Positions 34,960 to 45,507 of a DNA stretch of 64,000 bases are shown in pieces. The notes below the pieces were generated by a model. It worked only from the letters and a program-made list of their open reading frames with translations. It made no database searches and had not been told where the DNA came from. Source of the DNA: Desmodus rotundus. Lineage: Eukaryota; Chordata; Mammalia; Chiroptera; Phyllostomidae. Location of the stretch: contig NC_071395.1 of assembly GCF_022682495.2 (NCBI RefSeq), positions 57,055,242 through 57,119,241 of the forward strand, given 5' to 3'. A program made the translations under genes and the position numbers. The stretch's first letter is position 1, and every line of letters starts with the position of its first letter.

Positions 34960-35285
34960 ATTTATAACCTAACAAAGAAGCATAGATCCAAAAATTATAA
35001 TAAAACATTTGCAATCAGAAATACAAAAAAACATTATAATCAAGTCTGGTTTGTTCCAGAAATGCACTTTAGTAGATTAATGACTTAGAAAATTTATTCA
35101 TGTAATTCACTGCATTAACAGATTAAAGGAAAAAACATGATTACCTAAATGGATGCAGAAAAAAACGTTTGATAACATCCAATATCCATTCATCATTTAA
35201 AAAATATAGCAATCTGGAGATCTTTAATCTGATAAAGTAAACTACCAAAGCCTACCAAAAATATTATACTCAGTGATGAGTGATT
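34960..35285 (+). repeat. ancient L1 ORF2 RT-domain fragment (overlaps the GRM6 enhancer)
   Basis: Collinear with the RT domains of the two other plus-strand L1s here (about 22185-22510 and 31810-32150). The order is 'gcatagatccaaaaattata', 'ttgttccagaaatgcac', then codons reading VIHCINRLKEK at 35103-35135 (the young L1 has [11 protein letters not shown] at the same point). Next come 'ggatgcagaaaaaaacgttt', 'atccaatatccattcatcat', and finally 'aaaatattatactcagtgat'. Frameshifts and stops abound, but the order and spacing are those of L1. This is far older than the other L1s yet has kept long similar stretches. Confidence 0.85.
35037..35222 (-). promoter_or_regulatory. GRM6: putative GRM6 ON-bipolar-cell enhancer (ortholog of the mouse Grm6 ~200-bp element)
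   Basis: Read on the minus strand (GRM6 sense), this stretch starts 'gatctccagattgctatatt' and ends near 'ggaacaaaccagactt'. It matches, from memory, the ~200-bp enhancer upstream of mouse Grm6 that is widely used to direct ON-bipolar expression. Shared words include atccatttaggtaatcatgt (one difference), ctttaatctgttaatg and agtgaattaca, in the same order and spacing. Orientation and synteny agree. Visible K50-homeodomain (OTX2/CRX-type) words: AGATTA at 35074-35079 and 35120-35125, GATTA at 35139-35143. It lies about 34 kb from the GRM6 ATG here, versus roughly 10 kb in mouse. Activity in this species is inference. Confidence 0.8.
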
Positions 35286-35689
35286 TCAAGTGTTTATTTC
35301 CTTTAAAATCAGAACATGACAGTCATTGCAAACAGCATCCGTGTCTGTCACTGGCACTGGAAGCACACAGCACCTGATGGGTCACATGGTCCAGGAAGTG
35401 GAGCAGCCTGCACACAGTCTGGGTTGTTGCAGAGCCTCCGCCTGCTCTGGGCCTCACTCAGCACCAGCCACTTTTCTGGGCACTTGGTAAATGGGCCAGA
35501 GTAACACACTGAAATGAGGAACAAAATCCAGAGAGGACCACAGGACCTTGTGCATCCTTTTATTTGGGGGGTGCGTATGGAAAGGCTGGATGCAACAATT
35601 TATTCTCACCATAGAAGAGATGGAGATCTATCTATCTATCTACATCTGTATGCGGATATCCCATACCACCGAACTTCTAGAAAGTAGAA
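35286..35689. other. unassigned sequence with a (CTAT)n microsatellite
   Basis: A short tetranucleotide run lies at 35624-35642. The part 35310-35560 looks like decayed retroviral or LTR debris adjoining the ERVL relic, but no clear boundary can be given. Confidence 0.35.
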
Positions 35690-36455
35690 GTTCCCTGAAT
35701 TCTTGTCAGATTTATTTTCCATTCTCTGGCACACAATTGCCTCACTAACAAGTCTAGAATAGTTGCTATTTCTTGCTCACGAGGTCCAGATAGCATAATG
35801 TTGTCATTGCAGTGGGCAGTGTGCTACTTTGTGGAAGGGAATGGGGGTCAAGAGCCCTGTGACCTCAATGTCGACATGAGCTGGAGAGCTGACGGTCCCC
35901 TGGGACAGGACAGTGGAGGTGTACTGCTGGCCTCACCAGCCTGAAGCAAACTGCTTCTGGCAGTCTTTATGGACAGGGATGCAGAAACTGGCATTTGCCA
36001 AATCAGTAGCTGCATATGAGGCACCAGGGGATGGGTCGGTCGCTCCAGCAATGGATCCACACCTTGTACAGAAGCTGAAATTAGAGCCACCACCGGGATA
36101 AGCCCAAAATAACCCACTGTCATTCTCCAAGGTCCACCTGTCTCCTGCCGAGGCCATACAGGAGAGGTAAGTGGGGTGTGGTGGGAATTACCACCCCTCC
36201 ATCCTTTCTGTTCTTTCTTTTCTTTTTGTTAAATTTATTGAGGTGTCATTGGTTAATAAAATCATACAGGTTTCCAGTATACATTTCAGTGGTACATATC
36301 TTCACATCGCATTCTGTGCCCACCCCAAAGGCAAATCATCTTCTGTCATCATATATTTGGTCCCTTTTACCCCATATCCTTCAGGTTCTTGATGGTGGCA
36401 CTTATCTCTGCAATGCCTCCAGGAATGTGGTATTTCTTTTTTCCCAAATAATTAC
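35690..36455 (-). pseudogene. ERVL pol relic, antisense, interrupted by an L1 end
   Basis: Antisense remains of the reverse-transcriptase region of an old endogenous retrovirus L. Landmarks are 'aagtctagaatagttgctat', 'tagcataatgttgtcattgc' (the decayed catalytic region), 'ctgaagcaaactgcttctgg', 'cccactgtcattctccaagg' and 'tgatggtggcacttatctct'. An unrelated LINE 3'-end fragment splits it at about 36205-36380 ('tttattgaggtgtcattggt'). Many stops; an old, non-functional viral fossil. Confidence 0.75.
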
Positions 36456-37744
36456 TATAACTTTGATCAACATAAGTTAATGGTACAAGTTCTTCTCAAG
36501 AGGGATCTTACTGATTTTAGTTTCGACAATGCGTAGCACTCTCTACAAAAGAACATTTTCCCCAATGTATAAACCATATAAAAGCTATTGAGAGAACATG
36601 GTGAGGCAACTGCTCAAAAATGAATGTCAAATACCTAAAATATATTTCACAAATTTTAAAAGAATTTTGCTCATAACCAAACACAATGTGCTGTGATAAC
36701 AGCTTCATTTGGGTTTTGAGATGAAGATTCAAGGTGCTCATATTTACTCATTCAAGAAGAACCTTATGCAGTTACTACAATGATCCAGACCCACGAGCCA
36801 ATATGGAATAGTAACTTAAACAGACATCGCCCTCATGTAACTTCCAGTTCAATGGAGGGACAGAAATGAAAAACAGGTTAACTAACAATTGCATAATTAT
36901 AACTTGTGAAATGAACTAGGTGAAGACAATATAATCAATAAATTAAGTAATAGAAAATGTTTAGGGGAGTTCCTGGCAATTATAAAATGTTCAATAAAAG
37001 TTATCTATAATTATCTATTACTCAAGGAATTGTTATAATTTGTTGGGCTTATCACATGTAAAAACAAAATCCATCACCTTAAAGTTTCCTGTCCTCTGGT
37101 GGAACACACACAAACACACAACCTAGAAAGAGTGTTTTGTTTTGCTTTTTTTTTCAACATCCCGTGTGCATTTTCTTTATTAATATTTTTAATTGGATGG
37201 ACCTGGGTGAGTGTTTTTGATGTTTCAGCTGCTGTTTCATCAACTCCTGCTGGTTGGGACACCCAGAGCTGTACTAAACATGCCACACAAAACTCTTGCC
37301 TGCTAGGAAGCCCCATGTGTCCAATACTCCCTTCAGAGGGCTTCTTTATGCATGCTTGGTGACATGTGACCTCTCCCTCTCCCTGGACACCACTGATGGC
37401 TAGTCAGTGGCCCATGAAGTGTCCTAGAGTGGAAACTCTACTAATTAGGGCTCCTCATATAAGAGGATGATAGGCCCAGCTAGTCAGCCTTCAAAATACA
37501 GCAAGACAGAGTCAATTACTCCACAGTCCAAGAAAAGAGATGGGAAGTATCTGAACCATGGTGGCAGGGCCTCCAAGTGAGGAATGCCTGCTGCTGATTG
37601 GTCATTCACTGTGGCCTCCTATGGAACAGGTGTTGCAGTAGCACCAGGAAAGTCCAGGTGGGGCTTGTGTCCATTGCCTCTGAACATCTTTACTGTAACC
37701 CCAAGTTACCCCAGACAGTTTCAGTGTCAAAGAACCTAACAAAG
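36456..37744. other. intergenic sequence, nothing recognised
   Basis: AT-rich and unique-looking. No coding potential, repeat or structure that I can name. Confidence 0.4.
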
Positions 37745-37920
37745 ATGCTTTGAATATACCATCGCATTTTATCCTTGCAAGACTCTTGAGAAACAGATAT
37801 CACTATCTCCATTTTAGGATCTCTCGGAGGTAGTTACCTATCCAAGGTCTTAAGGCTAATAAGTGGTAGTGCAGAATTCGCACCCACTTCTTTCTGCTGT
37901 CAGACCTTGTGATATCAAAC
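37745..37920 (+). repeat. MIR SINE
   Basis: Order typical of MIR: 'cattttatccttgcaagact', 'tatctccattttaggatctc', 'taccta-tccaaggtcttaag', 'agaattcgcacccac'. Confidence 0.75.
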
Positions 37921-38496
37921 CATCCATTACCCCATCACCCATATCTGTGGTATAGAAACCTAAGTTCAAGTGGAAATGTGAGATTATATGTTGTCCCACT
38001 TTTTATTATAACAGAACCCTCTTTTAGAAATAATGAGGTTAAGCAACTTTCATTTGGTTATCAGATAAAGTTTTCTACGAGCTTTTATTTTTTACTTTTT
38101 AAATATATTTATTGATTATGCTATTACAGTTGTCCCATTTCCCCCCCTCACTCCACTCCATCCTGCCCACCCCCTCCCTCCTACATTCCCCCCTATAATT
38201 CATGTACATGGGTCATACTTATAAGTTCTTTGGCTTCTACATTTCCTATACTATTCTTACCCTCCTCTTGTCTATTCTCTACCTATCATTTATGCTACTT
38301 ATTCTCTGTATCTTTCCCCCCCTCTCTCCCCTTCCCACTCCCCTATTGATAACCCTTCACGTGACCTCCATTTCTATGGTTCTGTTCCTGTTCTAGTTGT
38401 TTGCTTAGTTTGCTTTTGTTTTTGTTTTAGGTGTGGTCATTAATAACTGTGAGTTTGCTGTCATTTTTACTGTTCATATTTTTTATCTTCTTTTTC

Positions 38497-39334
38497 TTAG
38501 GTAACTCCCTTTAACATTTCATATAATAAGGGCTTGGTGATGATGAACTCCTTGAACTTGACCTTATCTGAGAAACACTTTATCTGCCCTTCCATTCTAA
38601 ATGATAGCTTTGCTGGATACAGTAATCTTGGATGTAGGTCCTTGCCTTTCATGCCTTGGAATACTTCTTGCCAGCCCCTTCTTGCCTGTAAGGTCTCTTT
38701 GGAGAAATCAGCTGACAGTCTTATGGGAACTCCTTTGTAGGTAACTGTGTCCTTTTCTCTTGCTGCTTCTCTGACTCTCTCCTTCTGCTTAATCTTGGGT
38801 AACGTAATTATGATGTGCCTTGGTGTGTTCCTCCTTGGGTCCAGCTTCTTTGGGACTCTCTGAGCTTCCTGGACTTCCTCGAAGTCTATTTCCTTTGCCA
38901 GAGTAGGGAAGTTCTCCTTCATTATTTGTTCAAATAAGTTTTCAATTTTTTGTTCTTCCTCTTCTCCTTCTGGCACCCCTATAATTCGGATGTTGGAACA
39001 TTTCGAGATGTCCTGGAAGTTCCTAAGCCTCTCCTCATTTTTCTGAATTCTTGTTTCTTCATTCTTTTCTGGTTGGATGTTTCTTTCTTCCTTCTGGTCC
39101 ACACCGTTGACTTGAGTCCGTTTCCTTCGCGTCACTATTGGTTCCCTGTACATTTTCCTTTGTTTCTCTTAACATAGCCTTCATTTTTTCATCTAGTTTG
39201 TGACCAAATTCAACCAATTCTGTGAGCATATTGATTACCAGTGTTTTGAACTGTGCATCTGATAGGTTGGCTATCTCTTCGTTGCTTAGTTGTATTATTT
39301 CTGGAGCTTTGATCTGTTCTTTCATTTGGGCCAT
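38497..39334 (-). pseudogene. HAL1-E ORF1, single visible frameshift
   Basis: The ATG at 39334 opens MAQMKEQIKAPEIIQLSNEE and keeps the tatcagatg word that is shortened in HAL1-A/D. One small deletion near 39118 shifts the frame. The rest (39153 to 38497) is open through the RRM (NIRIIGVPEGEEEEQ), QRVPKKLDP and the C-terminal domain to MLKGVT at the stop. It is the most complete HAL1 ORF1 in the window, about 279 codons. Confidence 0.88.
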
Positions 39335-39850
39335 TTTTTTTTTGTCTTTGAGCGCCTATTATGTAAAGGGGCTGAGCCTTAGGTGTTCACCGGGGTGGGG
39401 TAATGCTGGTCTCTGCACTGTGATGCTGTATGTGAGGGAGGGGTTGAGAGGGAGCAATGGTGCTTGCTCCACTCTCTGCTGGATTTCAGTCACTCCCTCT
39501 GCTACCCACAATCAAACTGGGCCCCTCTAGTGCTGATTGCCAAGTGGGTGGGCTTGTGCATGGTCTAGGACCCTGTGGGTCTCTCCAACGACCTCTCCTG
39601 TGAGGCTGGGAGTTTCTCCTGCTGCTGCTTCAACCCCCACAGGTGTTTTCAATCAGAGGTTTGAGGCTTTATGTCCCCGAGCTGGAGCCCTGGGTTGTGT
39701 TGTCTGCTTTGCTCTCCCACTGTTCCTCCCAGTTTATCTATGGGCGAATGTGGGACTGGGGGGCCTGCTAGTGGTCGTGCTGCCTGCCCCATTTGTTCCA
39801 CAATCCGCCACGTCTCTGGGTCCGGCTGTGTTGACACGAGTCCCCTCCTT

Positions 39851-39868
39851 CCCCCCCCCCCCCCCCCC
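39851..39868. repeat. poly(C) run of 18
   Basis: Uninterrupted C run in the HAL1-E 5' UTR (poly-G in element sense). Other copies lack it at this point, so it is a local expansion or a possible sequencing-length artefact. Confidence 0.9.
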
Positions 39869-40239
39869 GACTACCCATCTCCGCCCCTCCTACCGGTCTG
39901 GATGAATGTTTCTTCTTTATCTCCTTGGCTGTTGGATTTACGTGCGGTTCGATTTTCTGTCAGTTCTGGTAGTTTTTTTGTTCTTAAATTGTTGTCCTTT
40001 TGGTTGTGTGAGGAGGCACACTGTGTCTACCTACGCCTCCATCTTGGCCGGAAGTCTTGTACTAGCTTTTAAAATCAGTTAATATCTAGGAGCAATTTGA
40101 TCCCTTGCTGTGTATGCTTAAGTTTTCCTTTAATGAACTCATGCTGAATCTGATCATTGATTGAAACACCGGCCTGTGGTTCTGGCTGCATTCTCAGGGA
40201 CTGTTTTCTGGTTTAGCCAAGGTCAGATCACTGTAAGTC

Positions 40240-40395
40240 CTGCGGTGTGTGAACCACTTCAGGAGCTCTCAGTCCTGAGTGCACTTTAAATCCTTGAGTA
40301 ACTTTGTAAAGTTACTTATGCTGGGGCTTCATGCCACACCAACTGCATCCAAATCTTGGAAGGTGGGCCTGGGCATTGGTACTTTGACACTCGGC
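40240..40395 (+). repeat. MER5/Charlie-like hAT DNA transposon fragment
   Basis: The pattern 'tgtgtgaaccacttcaggag' ... 'tgctggggcttcatgccaca' ... 'ggtgggcctgggcattggta' follows the MER5-type consensus order. Old and degraded; no TSD read. Confidence 0.5.
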
Positions 40396-40897
40396 AGACT
40401 ACAGCTGGTTTACTCTTTTCCCAGGTGGAAGCAGGCCCATGGCTTTTGCATGGACTTTCCCACTATAATAACTCTCATTGCACAAGCTGAACAACTAATG
40501 CGGGGATTATGTCAGCTGCTCAGTATGTATATTCCAACCATGCATCTTAGAACTTGGAAAATACAAGATGAATTGAGGTGAGGCAAGAAAGTTAGAACAG
40601 GGAACAAAAGCCTCGGCCTCTGCCCCTCCCCTCTTCTCTCTTGGCTGGAACATCCCAGACATGACCACCTGTGTTCCTGCTCCCCCGGCTCCCTGCCCCC
40701 CCCTCCAGTTTCCTGTAATTGAGAGGGCCAAAAAAGGAGAGGAAAGAAAAGAAGAGAAGAGAAATCACTATCTGGAGAGGAGTCCTGGTAAAGGGGTGTC
40801 AGCAGTCATCCCACCAGCGTCAGAAGCTCAGTACTACCAGATCTGACCCCCACCTGCCCCCAATCCCTGCTCATGTTTATAGAAACCTTCCACCCAG

Positions 40898-42318
40898 AAA
40901 CTTCCAGCCAAGATGGAGGCATAGGTAGATACACCTTGCTTCTTTGTACAACCAAAAGAAGGACAACAAATTTGAAAACAAAAAATAACCAGAACTGCTA
41001 GAAAATCAAACTGTATGGAAGTCTGACAACCAAGGAGTTAAAGAAGAAACATTGATTCAGACTGGTAGGAGGGGCAGAGATGAGCAGCCGAGGTGGAGAG
41101 GATGCATGCAAGGCAGTGGCTGGTGGAGAGGGTGGCCCTACATTTGCGTGCAGATAAATCAGGAGGAACAATTAGGGAGCGAGACAGAGCGAGCCACCCA
41201 GGGTTCCAGCACAGGGAAATAAAGCCATAAAACTTCTGGCTGTAAAAATCTGTGGGGGTTGCAGTGGCGGGAGAAACTCCTAGCCTCGCAGGAGTGTTCA
41301 CTGGAGAGACCCACAAGGTCCTAGAATGTACATAAGCCCACCCACCCCGGAATCAGCACCAGAAGGGCCCCATTTGCTTGTGGGTAGTGGGGGAAGTGAT
41401 TGAAAGCCAGCCAAGAGCCAAGCAAGTGGTATTGTTCCCTCTCAGACCCCTCTCCCACATACAGCGCCACAACACAGAGACATAGGCTGCCCCACCCTGG
41501 TGAATACATAAGGCTCTGCTCTTTACAATGTTACAGCTGCACCAAGACAAAAAAAATAAAATGGCCCAAATGAAAGAACAGATCAAATCTCCAAAAGTAG
41601 AACTAAGCAATGAAGAGATAGCCAACCTATCAGATGCAGAGTTCAAAACTCTGGTAATCAAGATGCTCACAGAAATGGTTGAGTATGGTTGCAAAATAGA
41701 GGAAGAGTTGAAGGTTATGCAAAGTGAAATAAAGAAAAATATACAGGGAACCACCAGTGAAGGGAAGGAAACCAGGACCCAGATCAATGATTTGGAGCAA
41801 AAGGAAGAAATAAACATTCAACCTGGAAGGGCAGATAAAGTGCTTCCCAGATAAGGTCAAGTTAAAGGAGTTCATCACCAAACCCTTATTATGTGAAATG
41901 TTAAAGGTACTTATCTGAAAAAAGAAGAAGATCAAAAACTATGAACAGTAAAGTGACAACAAACTTACAACTATCAACAACTGAACCTAAAAAACAAAAA
42001 CAAACTAAGCAAACAACTAGAACAGGAACAGAATCACAGAAATTGAGATCACACAGAGGATTGTCAGTGGGGAAGGAAAAGAGGGAGAATGGGAGAAAAA
42101 GGTACAGGGAATAAGAAGCATACATGGTAGGTACAAATAGACAGGGGGAGGTTAAGAATAGTATAGGAAATGGAGAAGCCAAAGAACTTATATGTATGAC
42201 CCATGGACATGAACTAACGGGAGGAATGATGGTGGGGAGGTGCAGGGTGGAGGGGAATAAAGGGGAGGAGAAACATGAGACAACTGTAATAGCATAATCA
42301 ATGAAATATATTAAGAAA
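40898..42318 (+). mobile_element. HAL1-G, internally deleted
   Basis: The perfect TSD agaaaccttccacccag lies at 40881-40897 and 42319-42335. 5' end 'aaacttccagccaagatgga'. ORF1 starts at the ATG 41561 (MAQMKEQIKSPKVELSNEEI) and is open to about 41821. There a deletion of roughly 0.5 kb joins N-terminal coding sequence to the end of ORF1, which closes near 41918. A normal HAL1 3' UTR follows. The flanks (about 40560-40880 and 42336-42550) look like one disrupted ERV LTR, with 'ctttaataagtttactgtgc' as a possible polyadenylation region. Confidence 0.85.
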
Positions 42319-42335
42319 AGAAACCTTCCACCCAG

Positions 42336-44276
42336 AGCTCATTGGGGCAACCTGCTCTCACTTCTCCAGCGTGTACTATCGCTTTAATAAGTTTACTGTG
42401 CTTTGCTAAATCTTTCTGTCATGCACTGGAATTCCTTTTTCTGTGACAAGGACCTGGGCATGCTGAGGCCTCCCTCTGCCTCCCTGTGTGCTGCCTGGCA
42501 TCAGAGGGACCTCCTGGACCCACTGGGAGGTAGACCTGAGCTAAAAATCCACTGATGGTCTGAACTCCATAGCCCTCTTCCCTGACTCAGGGGCCACAGA
42601 CATGCTTTGAGTCCTGGGATTAGTAGTCCCCACAATGGTTGTTTTTTCTTCAATGCACAAGTGGCGATGTAAAACACTGCAGGCCAGGGAAAGATTAACA
42701 GTCTGCATTTCTGGTAGTGTACTGGGGTTTTTCCTTAAGGGGACTCAGCCTTTCCTGCATTCTAGGGGTTCTGTGTCTGTAAACTAGCTTAAGTCTGGGA
42801 ATTGGCTGAGGGGTCACGACTCTCTGTTTTTGTGATTCAGGTTAGCCTTTGGTCCACCTGACATAGAACTTTTCTGCTTATACAGATCAAGTGTGAATTT
42901 AGTCAGTTTCTTGTCTATTTCACTTCTAGGACAGCATGACCAAATAGCCACAGCCTCAGACTACTCCCATTGCTGCTTTGACTCCACTGTGTGTCATGTT
43001 AACCTTGCCTTTGGTGGTTGAGTGCCACCGTCTGGCTCGGCCAACCCAGGATCCAGGTACTACCACTGCATTTAGGTTTTCCAGTTCAGTGACCACAGTT
43101 CCCACGGTAAGTTCTGGCTTACAGGAAGAGTGAGCACAAGGCTCTTCAAGGAAGCTGGGGGTCCCCTCAAAAATTTATTTCTCACGGTCTTGGTGGATGA
43201 TATATCTTCTAGACCCTCCCAGAGTGAATGAGTAGGTCTTAAAAAACAAGCCCACTTAACATTCCAATCTCTCTAAGCCTTCGAGTCCCTTCCTCTACAT
43301 CGAACCAAGGCAGGTCCAGCATTTTAAATTTTCTCACTGTGGACCACCTTTCAGTTCATAATTTAGCCAAACAAACAGTTAGAGCCCTTTCTAAGCCTGA
43401 GCTGTAACATTAATGGCACAATCTCTGCTTACTGAGCCCAAATCAATAAATTCAGTCTGATTCAACTTTAAGTTCCTTCCACCATTGTCCCACATCCTTC
43501 ATATCCATCCCACTTATGTCCCTGTGTCTGTAAGTTAGAAAACACAATAGTTCTGTGGGAAGGTTAATACTTTGTACCTCACCTTCAGGGGTCAGCTGGA
43601 TTCAGATCTAGTTATATGTCTATGTGGAGAGAAGGACTAAATGAAGATGTATCAGTCCTGTCAACTAAGAATCCATGTTTAGAGCATACTCAGTAGAGCG
43701 ATGACTCCTAGATGATGCAACTCCTCGAGCAGTCGCAGTACAGTGTGGTAAACAATAGGTGCTGATCTGAAGGGTAACACTGCCCTCTCAGAGCTCTTGC
43801 AGTAGAGTGACATAATCAACATGGGCTTATCGAGATGGTGCGAAACATGTGTTAATCAGAGGATGATGCAACATTTCATCACATAAGAGTATGAAAGCCA
43901 AGGCCTTTGAACAGATAGCCAACACGTGCTGAGAGGAGCTGCTATGGCTGAGAATTGCTCTGCTGCTCCCATTGACTCTAGCTATCTTTGTGAAGTGTCT
44001 TGATAGACTTGTGTCTTATCCTCAAAGAGGAACTTGACTACCCTTAGTCCTTTGTCCACATAAATTGGACCCATGTGTTGAAGTCCATGTAAATCCCTTT
44101 GTGGTACTGAGATTACAGTGATTCTGGACATCAGTGAGAGGAGCATTGGAATAAAGAGTCCTTAAAATGTTACACATACATGGAAAATTCACATAAGGAA
44201 ATCCACACATATTCCCATTATGTGGAAAAACTGGCATTGCTAATCACAAGGGAAAGGATAAATAGTGAATAAGTGA
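42336..44276. other. intergenic sequence, probably retroviral debris
   Basis: 42336-42550 probably continues the LTR split by HAL1-G. Parts of 43080-43660 resemble antisense ERVL/MaLR internal sequence ('tactgagcccaaatcaataa'), but I cannot define ends. No coding sequence. Confidence 0.35.
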
Positions 44277-44884
44277 TGTAGGAAAACTGGGTGACAGCAA
44301 CGAGACAGAATGACCTTACCTCACACCACGTGGGGAACCATTCCAAGAGTGGGAAATGTGGCTCAGCCCCCACTTGGAAAAGCCAGGGGGGAGCAAGGTT
44401 GGCAGGCAGGACCCACGTCCATGGATAGGTTCTCCAGTGGGAAATCAGGCCTGCATTGTACCTAGACTGCTATGAGACTTGCTCTTGCGAAAACTCCCTC
44501 ACTCTGAATTGAGGCGGCAAATGTTTACTGAGTATCTTCATCTTCCTAAAGTCTGTGCTAAACCAGCCAAGTATGGAGTGCGAGCAGCTTCCCCCTTGAG
44601 CTGTAACATCCTTCTCTTTAACGTAATTAGCAGTGTTCTGTCCTTTGTTGTCCTTAAAAGGTAATCACCTGTGGTGAACCTGTGCATGGTAAATGAGGAT
44701 CACCCTCGATGTCATGTGCCTAGAAAAACAATAAAAGCCTGTCCAGGCAGGGGTCAGGGGCCCTCTCTCTAACTTGGAGAGCGGCCACGCAGCCCCTTTT
44801 TCTCCACAGGATTTCTGTAGTCCGTGTGTATTTGAATATTGCAACCACAATGGATCCTGCTGGCCGGGATCCATGTCAACATCA
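44277..44884 (+). mobile_element. solo LTR, family 1
   Basis: Shares with 47358-47906 'gggaaatcaggcctgcattg' and 'actccctcactctgaattga', and with 10560-11392 the 3' block 'caataaaagcctgtccaggc' and 'tctccacagga'. AATAAA near 44730. Starts TGTAGG; the TSD is not clear. Confidence 0.7.
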
Positions 44885-45507
44885 AATGCAAAATTAACTC
44901 TACATAGATAAAGACAATCATTAAAATTTTAAAGATGTTTGAATGTAATTTATGAGAACAGATTCTTGACCTAAGGATAGTGAAGAATTTTGTTAAATAT
45001 GATTAAAACAATAAAAACCCTGATAGTTCTTATTCTATTTCCAATGTGTGGGTTCTTTGCCCACACCAAGAAATTCTCCTACAGCAGCTGTGTGTTCCAC
45101 AATTCAACTCAATCTGACCTACCTACCAGAAGATAGCATCAGATCCTATAAATGAAGAATTCAGTCCTACAAGACTCCCCCCACCTCTACTTCAAATGCC
45201 AATTATAAGTCCATGTTGTTACCTGCGCTTCTAACTATAGATTGGAGGTTCAAATGACCCTCTCTTTAGGTTCAGTTAATTTGCTTCAGCAGCTCACAGA
45301 ACTCAGAGAAACATTTTTTCTTATTAGATTACTAGTTTATTTTGAAAGGGTATATCTCAGGAACAGTGAGATAGAAAAGGTGGATAGGTCAAGGTTTGGG
45401 GAACAGGCACGGAGTTTCCATACTCTGTGTGCCATTCTCCCCAAATCTCCACTGGATCGCCAACTCGAAAGCTGGAACCCCATAGTTTTGGGATTTTATG
45501 GAGGTAT
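44885..45507. other. unassigned intergenic sequence
   Basis: No gene or named repeat seen. It may belong to older sequence around the LTR insertions. Part of 45240-45430 resembles the antisense region next to retroviral LTRs, without a firm assignment. Confidence 0.3.

Larger units (their letters stand above)
38088..40059 (-). mobile_element. HAL1-E: full-length half-L1 copy
   Basis: 1972 bp with a TSD tac(g/t)agctttta at 38076-38087 and 40060-40071 (one mismatch). The minus-strand 5' end, 'cttccggccaagatggaggc', is near 40054. Then come a 5' UTR with a long C run, ORF1 (39334-38497) and a 3' UTR with an A-rich tail. Intermediate in age between HAL1-A/D and HAL1-B/F. Confidence 0.9.

Noticed and set aside
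35624..35642. CRISPR-like or other regularly spaced repeat
   Set aside because: It is a simple CTAT microsatellite; no spaced repeats occur in the window.
41821..41830. HAL1-G deletion as a spliced intron
   Set aside because: The sequence at the lost 5' boundary in other copies is not GT and no AG precedes the rejoin point.
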